Part shown: positions 32,343 through 42,100 of the stretch, piece by piece
How the letters are laid out: each line of letters begins with the position of its first letter
Position numbering within the stretch: position 1 is the stretch's first letter
Source of the DNA: Diphasiastrum complanatum
Lineage: Eukaryota > Streptophyta > Lycopodiopsida > Lycopodiales > Lycopodiaceae
Reading direction: 5' to 3'
Length of the DNA stretch: 64,000 bases
NCBI GenBank assembly: GCA_029204225.1
Contig: CM055111.1
Coordinates: forward strand, 23,246,899-23,310,898
Translations under genes and position numbers: made by a program
Notes under the pieces: generated by a model
The model's database searches: none
Seen by the model: only the letters and a program-made list of their open reading frames with translations
What the model was told of the DNA's origin: nothing

Positions 32343-33350
32343 CTAGCTTGGTTCAATCATTGCTTTACTAATCACTCCAAGTGATGATTTGAACTTCATA
32401 AAAGGTGTCTTTTGAGGTGGTTTAGTAAGTAGATCAGCTACACATTCATTTCTTGGAACATGCTCCAAAGCAATCTCCTTGGCTTGCACCATTTCTCTCA
32501 CAAAGTGATGGCATATCTCAATGTGCTTAGATCTTGCATGGAAGATTGGGTTAGATGCAAGGTGTTGGGCTGATATATTGTCATTGTAGATGATTGGTGC
32601 CTCCTCTGAATCCATGATCTTTAGTTCCACCAATAATCTCTTGATCCAAAGTACCTCCTTTGTAGTGGTTGTCAAAGCTTTGTACTCGGCCTCGGTTGAA
32701 GATAGAGATATAGTTTCTTGCTTTTTTGAAAGCCATGAAACCACACCTTCTCCTATGAAAGTTGAATAGGCACTTGTTGATTTCCTATCCCTCTTGTCCC
32801 CTGCAAAATCTGAATCACTAAATGCATGAAGGTTAATCACATCTCCTCTATATAGAATCCCAAAATCCAATGTACCCGAGATGTATCTTAGAATCCTCTT
32901 AGCCTTTTTCCAATGGATATTCAATGGCTTTTGCATGGATTGGCTCAACCTACATACACTAAAGCTAAGATCTGGTCTACTTATATTGATCCACATTAAG
33001 GAACCTATAAGTTGCCTAAACAAAGTGATGTCCATGAAGGATCTTTCATCATCTTCATTTGGCACTTTTACATCTTGCTCCATTGGTGTGTCAGCACTTT
33101 TGCATACTTCCATCTTAAACTTCTTCAAAAGACTTTGAGCATAGTTTACTTGACTTATAAAGATAAAATCAGACCCTCTAAGTACTTCTATGCCTAAGAT
33201 GAAGTGAAGACACCCTAGATCTACCATCTTGAACTCTAAGGATAGATCTATCTTGATTTTTTCAGTACCATCAACACTATTTTCACTAATGATGATGTCA
33301 TCTACATAAATGAGTAAAATTACAATACCAAGCTTTGCAAGACACCCTAT
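32343..33350 (-). pseudogene. Cop3 RT C-terminal part and RNase H
   Basis: Right to left: starts at the deletion junction near 33350, continues with the palm motif LIYVDDI (about 33310-33290), the thumb (MVDLGCLHFILGIEV from 33227), TRP-like LIGSLMWINISRPDLSF, and RNase H with SDSDFAGD (about 32815), SSTEAEYKAL (about 32700) and the INDNISAQH-type region. The frame 33227-32343 is open to its natural end next to the purine tract. It closely resembles Cop2 RNase H. The part from YVDD upstream is in another phase than the preceding integrase frame. Confidence 0.9.
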
Positions 33351-34812
33351 TCATCAAGTAGTTTGCACATACAAGAGACTCACCCCAAAAGGATTTGGGC
33401 AAACAAGCATGTAATCTTAAAGCCTTAGAACATTCACATAATGTTCTATTCCTTCTTTCAGCAACTCCATTTTGTTGAGGAGTGTAAGGACAAGAAGTCT
33501 CTTTCTTGATCCCTTCCTCCTCACAAAAGGCCTTGAACTCATTGGAGATGAATTCTCCACCATTGTCACTTCTAAGAATCTTGATGCTATGATTATGATG
33601 CTTTTCCACAAACAACTTGAACTTTACAAAAGTATCAAATACTTGAGACTTGAAGGAAAGTAAGAACACCCAACAATATCTTGAGTAGTCATCAATGAAG
33701 GTTAAAAACATGGATGAACCTCCATTAGATTTGGTGCTAGCAATGTGCACATCCGAGTGTATGAGTTCAAGAGGATGAGATGACTTTGTGATGGAGTTGG
33801 GAAACACCTTCTTATGTGCCTTGGATAAGGCACAAGCTTCACAAACCTTGTCTTCCTTCCCAATAGACCTTGGTAGGCCTAAAGCATACTCCTCCTTGAT
33901 CATAGCCTCCATGGAACCCGAGTTGACATGTCCAAGTCTTTTGTGCCATAAAGTAAAGGTAGATATCTTGCTCTTCTCGGCCAACATGACAACATTAGTA
34001 TCCACAAATGCATCCAGCTTATAAAGTTTGCCAAGTCTAGTGCCCTTAGCCACTATCTTACCCTTCTTCTTGATGAAACATTCATTTGAAGCAAAGTCAA
34101 CATTGAAACCATTGTCTACCATTTGGCCAACACTTAGTAGATTCTTTGTTATTGTAGGAATGTACAAAACACCTTCTATGTTGATCTTTTTGGAAGATCC
34201 TAAGCAAAGGGGAATGCTACCAACTCCTTCAATCTTACAAGCCTCATCATTTGCTGTATAGATAGACTTTATAGGTCCATCATAAGATAAGAGAGAAGAG
34301 AAAAACTCCCTTTTACTAGTCATGTGTGAACTAGCATCCGAGTCAATCCACCAAGGATCTTCTCCTTTGAAGCTTGTTGAAGAAAATATGGACATCATGA
34401 GAGAGTCCTCATGTGAACTCTCCTCCTCCTCCTCTTTGCTCATGTTGGCTTGGCTTTGATCTTGCTTCCTCTTGAAGCATTCCGAGGCATAATGCCCCAT
34501 CTTGCTACAATAGTAGCACTTCACCTTTGATTTGTCCTTCTTGACTTTGGTGGTTGATGGAGATGCCTTTGGGGGTCCTTCTTGATCCTCAAGCTTTGTA
34601 GACTTCTTGAATGTTAATCCTTTTGCCTTTGGACTTGCCTTTGCCTTTGGTGAAGAGAGCTTGGTCATCTCCACCTTGGATGGAAAGCCTATCCATCCTC
34701 TCTTGCATTTGGCTCCTTCTTGATTCCTCGGCCATGAGTGTGCCTTGGAGTTCTTCAAGTATGGGTAGCTTACCCATAACTGCATATCCCTGAACCAAAT
34801 TGTCAAATTCAA
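33298..34812 (-). pseudogene. Cop3 gag end, zinc knuckle, protease, integrase N-terminal part
   Basis: One open frame of 504 codons. In order: Lys-rich gag tail, zinc knuckle CYYCSKMGHYASEC (about 34515), protease active site WWIDSDASSH (about 34345), where the usual DSG reads DSD, the pre-integrase HKRLGHVN (about 33935) with CEACALSKAHK, and integrase core with HSDVH (about 33760), RSDNGGEF (about 33570) and NGVAERRNR (about 33470). After CANYLMNR (about 33365) the sequence jumps to RT. The DSG-to-DSD change would likely disable the protease. The frame links to gag by a frameshift near 34620. Confidence 0.92.
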
Positions 34813-35280
34813 AGCTTAGTCCATTCAATATGAGTTGAACAAGCTCTTCATCCTTGATAGGGTCACCTATAAAGGCTAGCTCTTTGTTCAATTCCTTTAC
34901 TCTTAGGACAAAAGTATGTGCACTCTCTCCTTTCTTTTGATAGCTTCTATAGATTTGATTCTTCAAAGCTAACATTCTAGTTTGGTTCTTGGATTCATAG
35001 ACCTTTTGCAAAGTCTCCCAAGCATCTTGAGCTGAAGTGCAATCTCCTACCTCTCTTAAGAGTTCATTTGCAACATTCATTTTTATGCAATGTAGTGCAA
35101 CATTGCATCTCTTGATGTATTTGGCTTTTTCTTGAGGATGAATAGGTTCACCCTCCTTACCATTTACAATTTCCATCAGATCTTGCATGATCATGATAGA
35201 TTCCATTCTAACTTTCCATATGGAATAGTTAGTTTTGTTGAGCCTTTAGTATCCAAAAGATATGCATTTATAGATGCCAT
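34600..35280 (-). pseudogene. Cop3 gag
   Basis: From an ATG at 35280 (MASINAYLLDT) with a frameshift about 40 bases later, then open from 35206 to about 34600: MESIMIMQDLMEIV, IKMNVANELLREVG, AQDAWETL, TFVLRVKELNKELAF and LVQLILNGL, all typical of the Copia Gag shared by Cop1, Cop2 and Cop4. A second frameshift near 34620, in a Lys/Gly-rich repeat-like stretch (KGKGKSKGK), separates it from the zinc knuckle frame. Confidence 0.9.
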
Positions 35281-36078
35281 CTAGTCTCCTAATCAAGGAC
35301 TTGACACAAATGAAGGTTACTTCTATTGATTTGATTGAAGGTCTACCTTATCCCACTTCTTAGGGACCTTAAAATATCAGTATTAGACTTCCTATAAAGA
35401 TCCAAGAATGATCTCTAACAAAATCAAATCATAGAATACTAGAAACAATGCACTTGCTTGATTGAAGTAGACAATACTAGTAGAATTGCCCCTCTTTCTA
35501 TAAAGAACATTAAAGCTTCCAAATGATCTGATCAAGAGTGAATTTCAGCAACCTAATATACTTCCAAAATCACTTGTAAAAGATCTAAATGGAACTTAAT
35601 GAGGATGCAACACAATCTACTATCCAATCACAAGCAAAAAATGATCAAAATTGATGAAAAATTGATCTAATTTGGTGCATAAGTCAAGCAATGGTTGGAC
35701 TGAACCTAAATCACTTTAGGAGGTGTCTACTACACCTTAGAACAGCCTTGAAGAGTCCCCAAAACTCTGATCTTCCCTCTCCTTTAATGCTAGAAAGCCT
35801 CCTCTATGAAATCACCTCCAAAACTCGCTTAGAAATCAATGCTTGGAGCAACCAAAACTTGCTATCTTGGTAATGTGAATTGAATTCAACTTTGCCTCTG
35901 GTTTTAGACACCTAAACACCTACAAATGAAGTCACACAACACCAATCTCCAATGTATTTGACTCACTTTGAGTTCTAGAATCAATAGTAGATGCTAAGAT
36001 CCAATCTACACAAGATTTAGATCAAAAATTGTGATCAAATTGAATGAAAACCAAGGATTTAGCTCATTTCAGCCTTTA
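35281..36078 (-). other. Cop3 untranslated leader
   Basis: About 800 bp between gag and the primer site on the minus strand, AT-rich with no coding motif. Confidence 0.75.
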
Positions 36079-36091
36079 GGCTCTGATACCA
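36079..36091 (-). other. Cop3 primer-binding site
   Basis: Minus strand TGGTATCAGAGCC directly next to the 5' LTR end at 36092; initiator-Met tRNA type. Confidence 0.92.
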
Positions 36092-36773
36092 TGTAAAAAT
36101 TACAGCAAATAAGGATCCTAAAACACTTGAAATGATGAGGGAAACAATAGATTATGATTTCATAAGATTAGCACAAGTTGAACCATCAAAATCCATCAAA
36201 AATCTATGCTTGAACCTCACTAAATGGCCCAAATCCTTGAAGAAGGCTTCACACGTGTGAAAGTACGGCCTCCCACAGTCTGAGTACTGTACACCAGACC
36301 TACATTCAATCCTATAATCATTAGTAATCACAAGTACTCAAACAATTATGAACATAGAGAGCAATTGCACCATTATGAGAGAAAAAACATGAAATTGCTT
36401 GATTGATTTTGGTGAGATATCATCACCTATATATACATGATCCATCACGGATTTGGGCAGGTATGAGTATCCCTAAACCTATCCCTAATGCTAATTTTGG
36501 TGGATCTTTCATCCCTACCAAGTTAGGGTTGGAATCTTGGAGATCCCTCAACAATGCAAAAATTACCAAAAATAGCTCCTATTTTTTCTCCCTTGTATCT
36601 AAGCATAATTTGGACTCATTCCAAAGGTTCTAACACTTAGGTCTACTTGAGAACATCCTTATGAATGGAATCCTATGCTATTTGGCACGTGTGACAAGCC
36701 ACATCATGACCATCTAACTATTTACAAGTCATATGACCAAAACTAGTCAAGCTAGAATTGTGAATTTTTAACA
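36092..36773 (-). repeat. Cop3 5' LTR
   Basis: 682 bp, TGTTAAAAATTC...AATTTTTACA on the minus strand. TATA near 36427-36438, palindrome TTCACACGTGTGAA at 36248-36261. Confidence 0.95.
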
Positions 36774-37168
36774 GTTCTATCTCGAGCTACCTCAAACTCC
36801 ATAAATATGTGTAGCTCTCCTCATAATTTTTTATGAAGAACCAAAGCTTTGTAGCTATCTCATGCCATTTTGGATCCACACAATTTTTGCTTGATATCTC
36901 TCTATCTTTCTCTCTCTAACTCGTGTTGAGGCTATTGCCAATACACTAATTTCTTGTACTTTTGCTCATTTATGATTCATTGCTATCATTCTCTATTGCT
37001 TAGCATGCTAGATTGTGGTTAAGCCATAAATTCTGTACTAGATCTTGCTAATCAATCTAGAATCAGGTTATTGTGCTAATCATAAAGCTTAATTAGATCC
37101 ATCATACTTGTGGATCTTCTCCACACGTGTGAATTCTGGAAATTCTGTCACTCTTCACGTTTTGGTCC
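36774..37168 (+). repeat. Half of a plus-strand Copia-type LTR
   Basis: TATA-like CCATAAATATG (about 36801), a CT-rich run (36895-36920), and CCACACGTGTGAA (37121-37133) near the end: the order seen in other Copia LTRs here. Its upstream half may be 30437-30725 plus 31525-31646, which carries CATGCA words, as in the Cop4 LTR. Confidence 0.5.
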
Positions 37169-37174
37169 AAATGG

Positions 37175-38345
37175 TGTTTATATAAATTAAAAATTTTACC
37201 TTTATTAATTTCTATTTTTACATAATCTGTTTTATCTACCATTCCTTCGGTCAAGCTTGCTCTGGTTCCACCCAAAATTTCTCTTGACTCGGATGTTGTT
37301 GGTATTTCCTCGTCCTCATCAATCTCATAGCATTCTATGAAATTGATCCAGGATTCAGCAGGTCTAGCTAACTCCTCACCCCATCTCAAAAGGTGACCCC
37401 CTATTGGACTGGTTGTGAGAATGTCTTGAAAAATATATGTTTGGTAGACCAGTTTATAATAGCATTTGCTTGATATAGCCATGGTCTTTCAAATAATATT
37501 GAATAAGATGGTGTATCTACTGGGTTTATGACAAAGAAATTCATAACAAACATCTCTGTCTCTATACCTACGCTAATACCTTTTAGCTCGCCTACTGGTA
37601 TACATTTGGTTGCGTCTGCTAAATGGATTTCATGGTAAGTGATAGGCTGTATCTATTTTTCTAGTCCTAATTTCTTAACCATTGTTTTTGTTATTAAATT
37701 GATATTGGATCCTGAGTCTATTAGTAGTCTATCTATAATCTGATCTCCTATGATAGCACTAATATCTGGAACTCCTCAATCTCCTCTATCTACATATTCT
37801 ACTCTATTACTGTATGCAAGCATACTTAGTGTGACAAACCTCTCCCCTTTCTCAATCCTTACGGACTGAAGCCCTTCATCCTCCGAAATATAGCGAGGAT
37901 GATGTAGGTGTCTCACCTTCGTACTTATCCTTTTCCCATGATATAGTAATTCTTTTGTGACTTTTTCCCATCGGTGTCTCCATCAGGTCTCTGAAGGTAA
38001 TCTCCTTCTTCTTCCAGTGGTTTATGACATCAGCCTGGTAGAGCCATGGTCATCCTAATAACATTTTATATGACAATTGTCTTGTAGTTCTTCGTATTAT
38101 AAAACCCATAAGAAACTTATGGTCTCCAATATAAATTGTAACTTGAGACAATTCTCCTATTGGTGATCTTCTAGTTGCATCAGCTAACCTTAAATGTCTT
38201 AAGGTGGGTGCTATTCTATGATGAATATCTAACTGATATGATGTTTCTTCAGTCATTATGTTTACGCTAGATCCAGAATCTACGGGACACTATCTAAGAT
38301 GCAGCCATTGATTACTACCTGAATCTCGGGTTGACCTTCATCACC
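37175..38345 (-). pseudogene. GypA protease region with two tandem retropepsin-like domains
   Basis: Right to left. Domain 1: upstream strand 'QPEIQVVING', active site VDSGSSVN (Asp codon 38278-38280), then LADATRRSPIGEL, IYIGDHKFLMGF and PWLYQADVINHW (about 38050-38016). Spacer of about 75-90 codons. Domain 2: 'VPDISAIIG', active site LIDSGSNIN (Asp codon 37716-37718), then LADATKCIPVGEL, FVMNFFV and PWLYQANAIINW (about 37475-37440). The two active Asp codons are 562 bp apart. Domain 1 has one stop and domain 2 two. After domain 2 comes the pre-RT linker (ESREILGGTRASLTEGMV). Retropepsins act as dimers of one Asp each; a covalent pair in one polyprotein is unusual. Both are decayed here. Confidence 0.85.
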
Positions 38346-39457
38346 GTAATTAACTAATCCTATGTTGACTAATGGTAACTTCGCTTTTCTTTTCTTTTTA
38401 TTTTGCAAAAATTGTTTAATTTTTTTCTTTTAATATTGATTATCGTCTAATAACTGTTTGAAATTTATATTGGGCATTCTGGAGAAAAGGTTTTCTACTA
38501 TATCATAAGAACAGTTTCTAAGTGGCGATGGATCTCTAGGTATCTCGCTACTTATAACTTTTCTAGTTTCTTCGTCTAAAAGCTTTTTAGCTTCTGAACT
38601 AATATCAACATCATAATGTTTTTCAATAGGCCTATCAAGGTCTAATTCTTTACTATTAAGAATTTTTACTAAATGTTCTGCAACCTCGCTTTTTATGTCA
38701 CATTTTTTGCGTTTTTCGTGATTTTCACAGATTTCGTCTTTGTTTTCTTTTTATCTTTATGAGTTAAAGAATCTTTACTACTTCTAGTAGTTACTTTATT
38801 TATATCTACATCTAAATCTAGCCATTGGTGGTCTTGATCTAATGATTCAGACTCTACTTCTATCCTCTGAACTATCATGTCAGTGTTAGTTTTAGATGGT
38901 CGAGGGTCGTCTTCTCTAGGCGAGTTTACAAACCCTGGTTTAGTCCGCGATTGTTGTGGATGAGGACATTCAACAGTGATATGCCCTTTTCCTTTACAGT
39001 TAGTGCAGAGCGGCACATATCCTACTGACCTCCTGGGTTTAGGACAATCAGGCGAATAGTGACCTGGGGCTCCGCAATTGTAGCATGAACCCCTTACTCT
39101 GGGTGGTGGAGTGGAATCTTGTGTCCCGTCCCTACGCAAAATAGTGTATTGTTGACCAGTACGTTGTTTCAGTATAATAGTGTTTTGGTTAGTAGGAGTT
39201 GCAGTATAAGCTACCTCCTCATGATTATTAGTCGGACAGAGGAATAATTCCTCTTCTAGATAGTTAGTCTGTAAACTGGAACAGTTGGTCTTAGAATGAC
39301 TTTCCTTCCCACAAGCGGTACACCAAACATTGGCGTTAAGCTTCGCTTTCTTTTGCTTGGCTTTAACATAAAATATTTGGACCTTTAAATCACTCATTTC
39401 TTTTGTTAACATCTCAACACTTTTTCTTAATGGATCCATCTTTTCGGATTTCTCCAT
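38346..39457 (-). pseudogene. GypA gag C-terminal part with three zinc knuckles
   Basis: The frame 39457-38693 (254 codons) encodes knuckle 1 (CTACGKESHSKTNC, about 39330), a spacer of about 65 residues, knuckle 2 (CYNCGAPGHYSPDC, about 39090) and knuckle 3 (CTNCKGKGHITVEC, about 39000), all C-x2-C-x4-H-x4-C, then an acidic/Lys-rich tail. 38692-38346 continues, after a shift, with a gag-protease linker (MPNINFKQLLDDNQ) leading into protease domain 1. Role: nucleic-acid binding and packaging. Knuckles 2 and 3 recur in the plus-strand fragment at 57384 and knuckle 1 in GypC at about 59560. Confidence 0.88.
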
Positions 39458-39935
39458 TCTTTTCTTCCTATATGAGTTCCTATTCTTGGATTTCCTATAA
39501 AAAATTCTTTTTTTGATGAAGAATAAGATGAATACTCTGAAGATTCTTTCTCATCTGCTGAATCAGATTCTGATTCAGACTCAGTAGATGATTCAGATTC
39601 TTCTGTACTTTCATTTCTCCGTCTACGTTTCGTAATTCTCACAGAGATGATGACATCTTCCAAAGAAGTCATCAAACCCTGTCTACAATACCGATCCATT
39701 TTCTTAGGAAAACCACCCAAGAACCATTCGTTTTGCATACGAATCGGATACTGGGCTCCTAACTTTTTTATTAAATTCTTAACTCTACGAGTATACTTTC
39801 TAGGTGATTTCTTCGGCTTTTTCTCAACAAAATTAAGCCAAGACAACAATCTAGTGGAATATCCTATCTCCCTAAACTGTTTAAGAAATGTTGCTTTTAA
39901 AGCGTTCCAAGTATTAACCATTTTTGGTACTAATT
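39427..39935 (-). pseudogene. GypA gag core (5'-truncated)
   Basis: From about 39935: NTWNALKATFLKQFREIGYS, KYTRRVKNLIKKLG, EWFLGGFPKKMDRYCRQGLMTSL, followed by a Ser/Glu/Asp-rich stretch (about 39600-39500). It matches the GypC gag at 59718-60005 (EWFLAGLSPKIDRYCRQGDMTSL). The N-terminal half is missing because Cop4 DNA begins at about 39936. Confidence 0.88.
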
Positions 39936-40752
39936 GACTGTAATGGATATTGTGAGTGGAGCTGAAGAAGAACCTACTGCACCTAATGAAGCTGCAGCAT
40001 TCCACAAAAAAACCAAAATTGCCCTTCATTTTATAAAAATGAATGTTACCAATGAAGTGTTAAGAGATATCAGTACATGCACCACTGCCAAGGAAGCTTG
40101 GGATACTCTATAAACAATCTATGAAATCAAAAATACTTCTATATTGCTTACACTTAGAAACCAAATATTTCTAAGTTATCAGAGAGTAGATGAGAGTGCT
40201 TCATCATATGTCATGAGAGTTAAGGATCTTCATCAAGAGTTAGCTGGTATTAGTGATGCTCTTAAGAACACTGAACTTGTTCAAGTAGTCCTAAATGGAC
40301 TTAGAGATGAGTATGACAATATTGTGCATACTTATGCTGTTAGAGAGGATCTTCCATCCTTGGAGACACTGCAAGGTGTTCTCATTGGTAAAGAAAGCAG
40401 GCAAGAGAACAAGATGCTGAGGATCAATAGACTTTCATTGAAAGATGGTGGAGATGACAAAGCACTCTTCATCATAGACAAGTCAAGAGGCAAGGGCAAA
40501 GGACAACAACACTTCAAGAAGGACAAAGCCAAAGAAGGTGGTGAGGATCAGTCCTCACAAGGTGCAACATCCAGTGGCAAGAAGAAGTTGTCAAAGATCA
40601 AGTGTTTTTTCTGTGGAAAGAAAGGACATTATGCATCAAACTGTTTCAAGAAGAAGAACCAATCTAAGCAAGCTAACCTTACTAATGAGGATGAGTGTGA
40701 GGGTGTAGAGAGATTCATTAATGATGTCTACTTTTTCATTTTTTCCTTTTAA
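39936..40752 (+). pseudogene. Cop4 gag
   Basis: Copia Gag lacking its first 30 or so codons: starts at MDIVSGAEEEP (39949), IKMNVTNEVLRDI, AKEAWDTL, then a stop (40111-40113), then open to 40752 with LRNQIFLSYQR, VMRVKDLHQELAG, ELVQVVLNGL and the zinc knuckle CFFCGKKGHYASNC (about 40600-40640). The frame shifts near 40720 before the protease. The 5' LTR and leader are absent; the junction to GypA gag at about 39936 is abrupt. Confidence 0.9.
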
Positions 40753-41345
40753 GGATGAAGAAGTCTGGTGGATAGATAGTGGGGCTAGTTCCCACATGTC
40801 TAGTTCTAGGAACTCTTTCACTAATCTCATGCCATATCTAGGTGCAAAAAGGTCAATCTATACTGCTAATGATGTAGAGTGTAGGATTGAAGAAATAGGT
40901 AGCATTCCATTACATGCATTATCATTAAAATCTTTTTACTTACATGATGTACTGTATGTACCTAAATTGACTAAGAATCTCATTAGTGTAGGACAGTTGT
41001 TTGATAGTGGATTGGATGTCAAGTTTCAAGTTGACAAGTGTATAATCTCAAGAGAAAATGAAGTTATTGCTAGAGGATCTAGAATTGGTAAGTTGTACAA
41101 ACTAAATTCTAGAGAGAGTGCTAACATTTCAGATATTGCTTATGAGACCAAGGTTCTTCAGGAGGATCTGTGGCACAAGAGATTGGGTCATCCCAATTTC
41201 AAAGCCATGCAATCTATGGTCAAAGAAGGAAAAGTTGTTGGTCTACCAAAGACACTATCAAAGGAGCTTCTACCTTGTGAAGCTTGTGTGATGGCAAAGT
41301 CACACAGAAGGCCTTTTCCTAGATCAAGTATCAAGACAATCCATT
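40721..41345 (+). pseudogene. Cop4 protease and pre-integrase
   Basis: Frame 40721-41410: WWIDSGASSHMSS (protease Asp at about 40777), LTKNLISVGQLFDSG, the zinc-binding HKRLGHPNFKAM (about 41175) and CEACVMAKSHRRPFPRSSIKT. From 41345 the plus-strand reading is nonsense because the next 310 bp are inverted. Confidence 0.92.
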
Positions 41346-41656
41346 TTGCTGAGGAGTATATGAACAAGAGAACTCTCTTTGAATACCCTCTCTCTCACAA
41401 AAGTCTTTAAACTTATTGGAAGTGTATTCCCCTCCACTATCACTTCTTAAAGCTTTTATCTTGAAAGGAAACTGCTTCTCTACATAAGCTTTAAAAGTAA
41501 GAAAAACATCATAAACCATGGCTTTTGAAGACAACATATAGATCCAAGAATGTCTTGTATAATCATCTACAAAAGAGACAAAACAGTTGGCTCCTCCTTT
41601 GCTCTTAGTTGATGAGAAATGAACATCCGAGTGTACAAGCTCAAATGGTAATTGAG
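41345..41656 (-). pseudogene. Cop4 integrase core, inverted in place
   Basis: On the minus strand this reads the Copia integrase core: LPFELVHSDVHFSSTKSKGG (first Asp, about 41630), FVSFVDDYTRHSWIYML, IKALRSDSGGEY (second Asp, about 41450) and SYTPQQNG, ending exactly where the plus-strand frame picks up with ERKNRTLCEYAKAIRL at about 41655. So the piece belongs to Cop4 and was flipped. Short inverted words lie at the ends (CAATCCATTTTG at 41338-41349; CAAATGGTAATTG at 41643-41655). Integrase cannot be made. Confidence 0.92.
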
Positions 41657-42100
41657 AGAAAAAATAGAACTTTGTGTGAATATGCAAAAGCCATTAGGCT
41701 GGAAGCTTCTCTGCCTAAAGAATTTTGGGGAGAGGCAGTTGCATGTGCAAACTATCTTTGTAATAGGCTTCCAAATCTTGCAATAGGAGGAAAGACACCA
41801 TTTGAGATGTTGTATAAGGCAGGGCCTAAGGTAGATCATCTTAGGATTTTTGGCTGTGTATGCTTTGTGCATGTACCTATAGAAACTAGGAAGAAGGAAG
41901 ATCCTAGTGCAGTAAAAGAAATTTTTGTAGGTTATGCATCTACTAAAAAAGCATACAAGATTTATTTGCCCTCTACTGACAAAAATGATGTTAGTAGAGA
42001 TGTGGTCTTCCATGAAGATTAGAAATTTAACCTGGATGATGTTCAGATCAAAGAGACTCATGCAAGATAAATCATCAACCTTGATGTTGTTCAAGAGGAG
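41657..42100 (+). pseudogene. Cop4 integrase C-terminal part and linker
   Basis: RKNRTLCEYAKAIRLEASLP, FWGEAVACANYLCNRLP, HLRIFGCVCFVHVP, IFVGYASTKKAYKIYLPS and DVVFHED, then stops at 42020-42022 and again about 42068 within the linker before reverse transcriptase. Confidence 0.9.

Larger units (their letters stand above)
31647..36773 (-). mobile_element. Cop3: Copia element with intact LTR pair, pol deleted internally
   Basis: 5127 bp on the minus strand with two 682-bp LTRs (36092-36773 and 31647-32328) that differ at one position by eye (G at about 32026, T at the matching place near 36471). A Copia primer site (36079-36091), leader, gag, protease, integrase N-terminal part, RT C-terminal part, RNase H and a purine tract (GTGAGGAGGAG, 32329-32339) are present. 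Compared with Cop2, about 1.1 kb of integrase end and RT start is missing. No target duplication: outer pentamers are TACCA and GTTCT. Recent but not autonomous. Confidence 0.92.
30431..37174. mobile_element. Nested insertion block inside GypA, flanked by AAATGG
   Basis: AAATGG occurs at 30431-30436 and 37169-37174. GypA linker sequence continues across the block, as judged from the uninterrupted copy at 21440-21510. Contents: probable halves of a plus-strand Copia LTR (30437-30725 with 31525-31646, and 36774-37168), a GypB-type solo LTR (30726-31519) and Cop3 (31647-36773). The outer ends are not clean TG...CA, so the exact outer element is uncertain. Confidence 0.7.

Noticed and set aside
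31958-36633. Two near-identical 76-codon frames (31958-32188 and 36403-36633)
   Set aside because: They lie in the Cop3 LTR pair on the opposite strand; the duplication is explained by the LTRs and no protein motif is seen.
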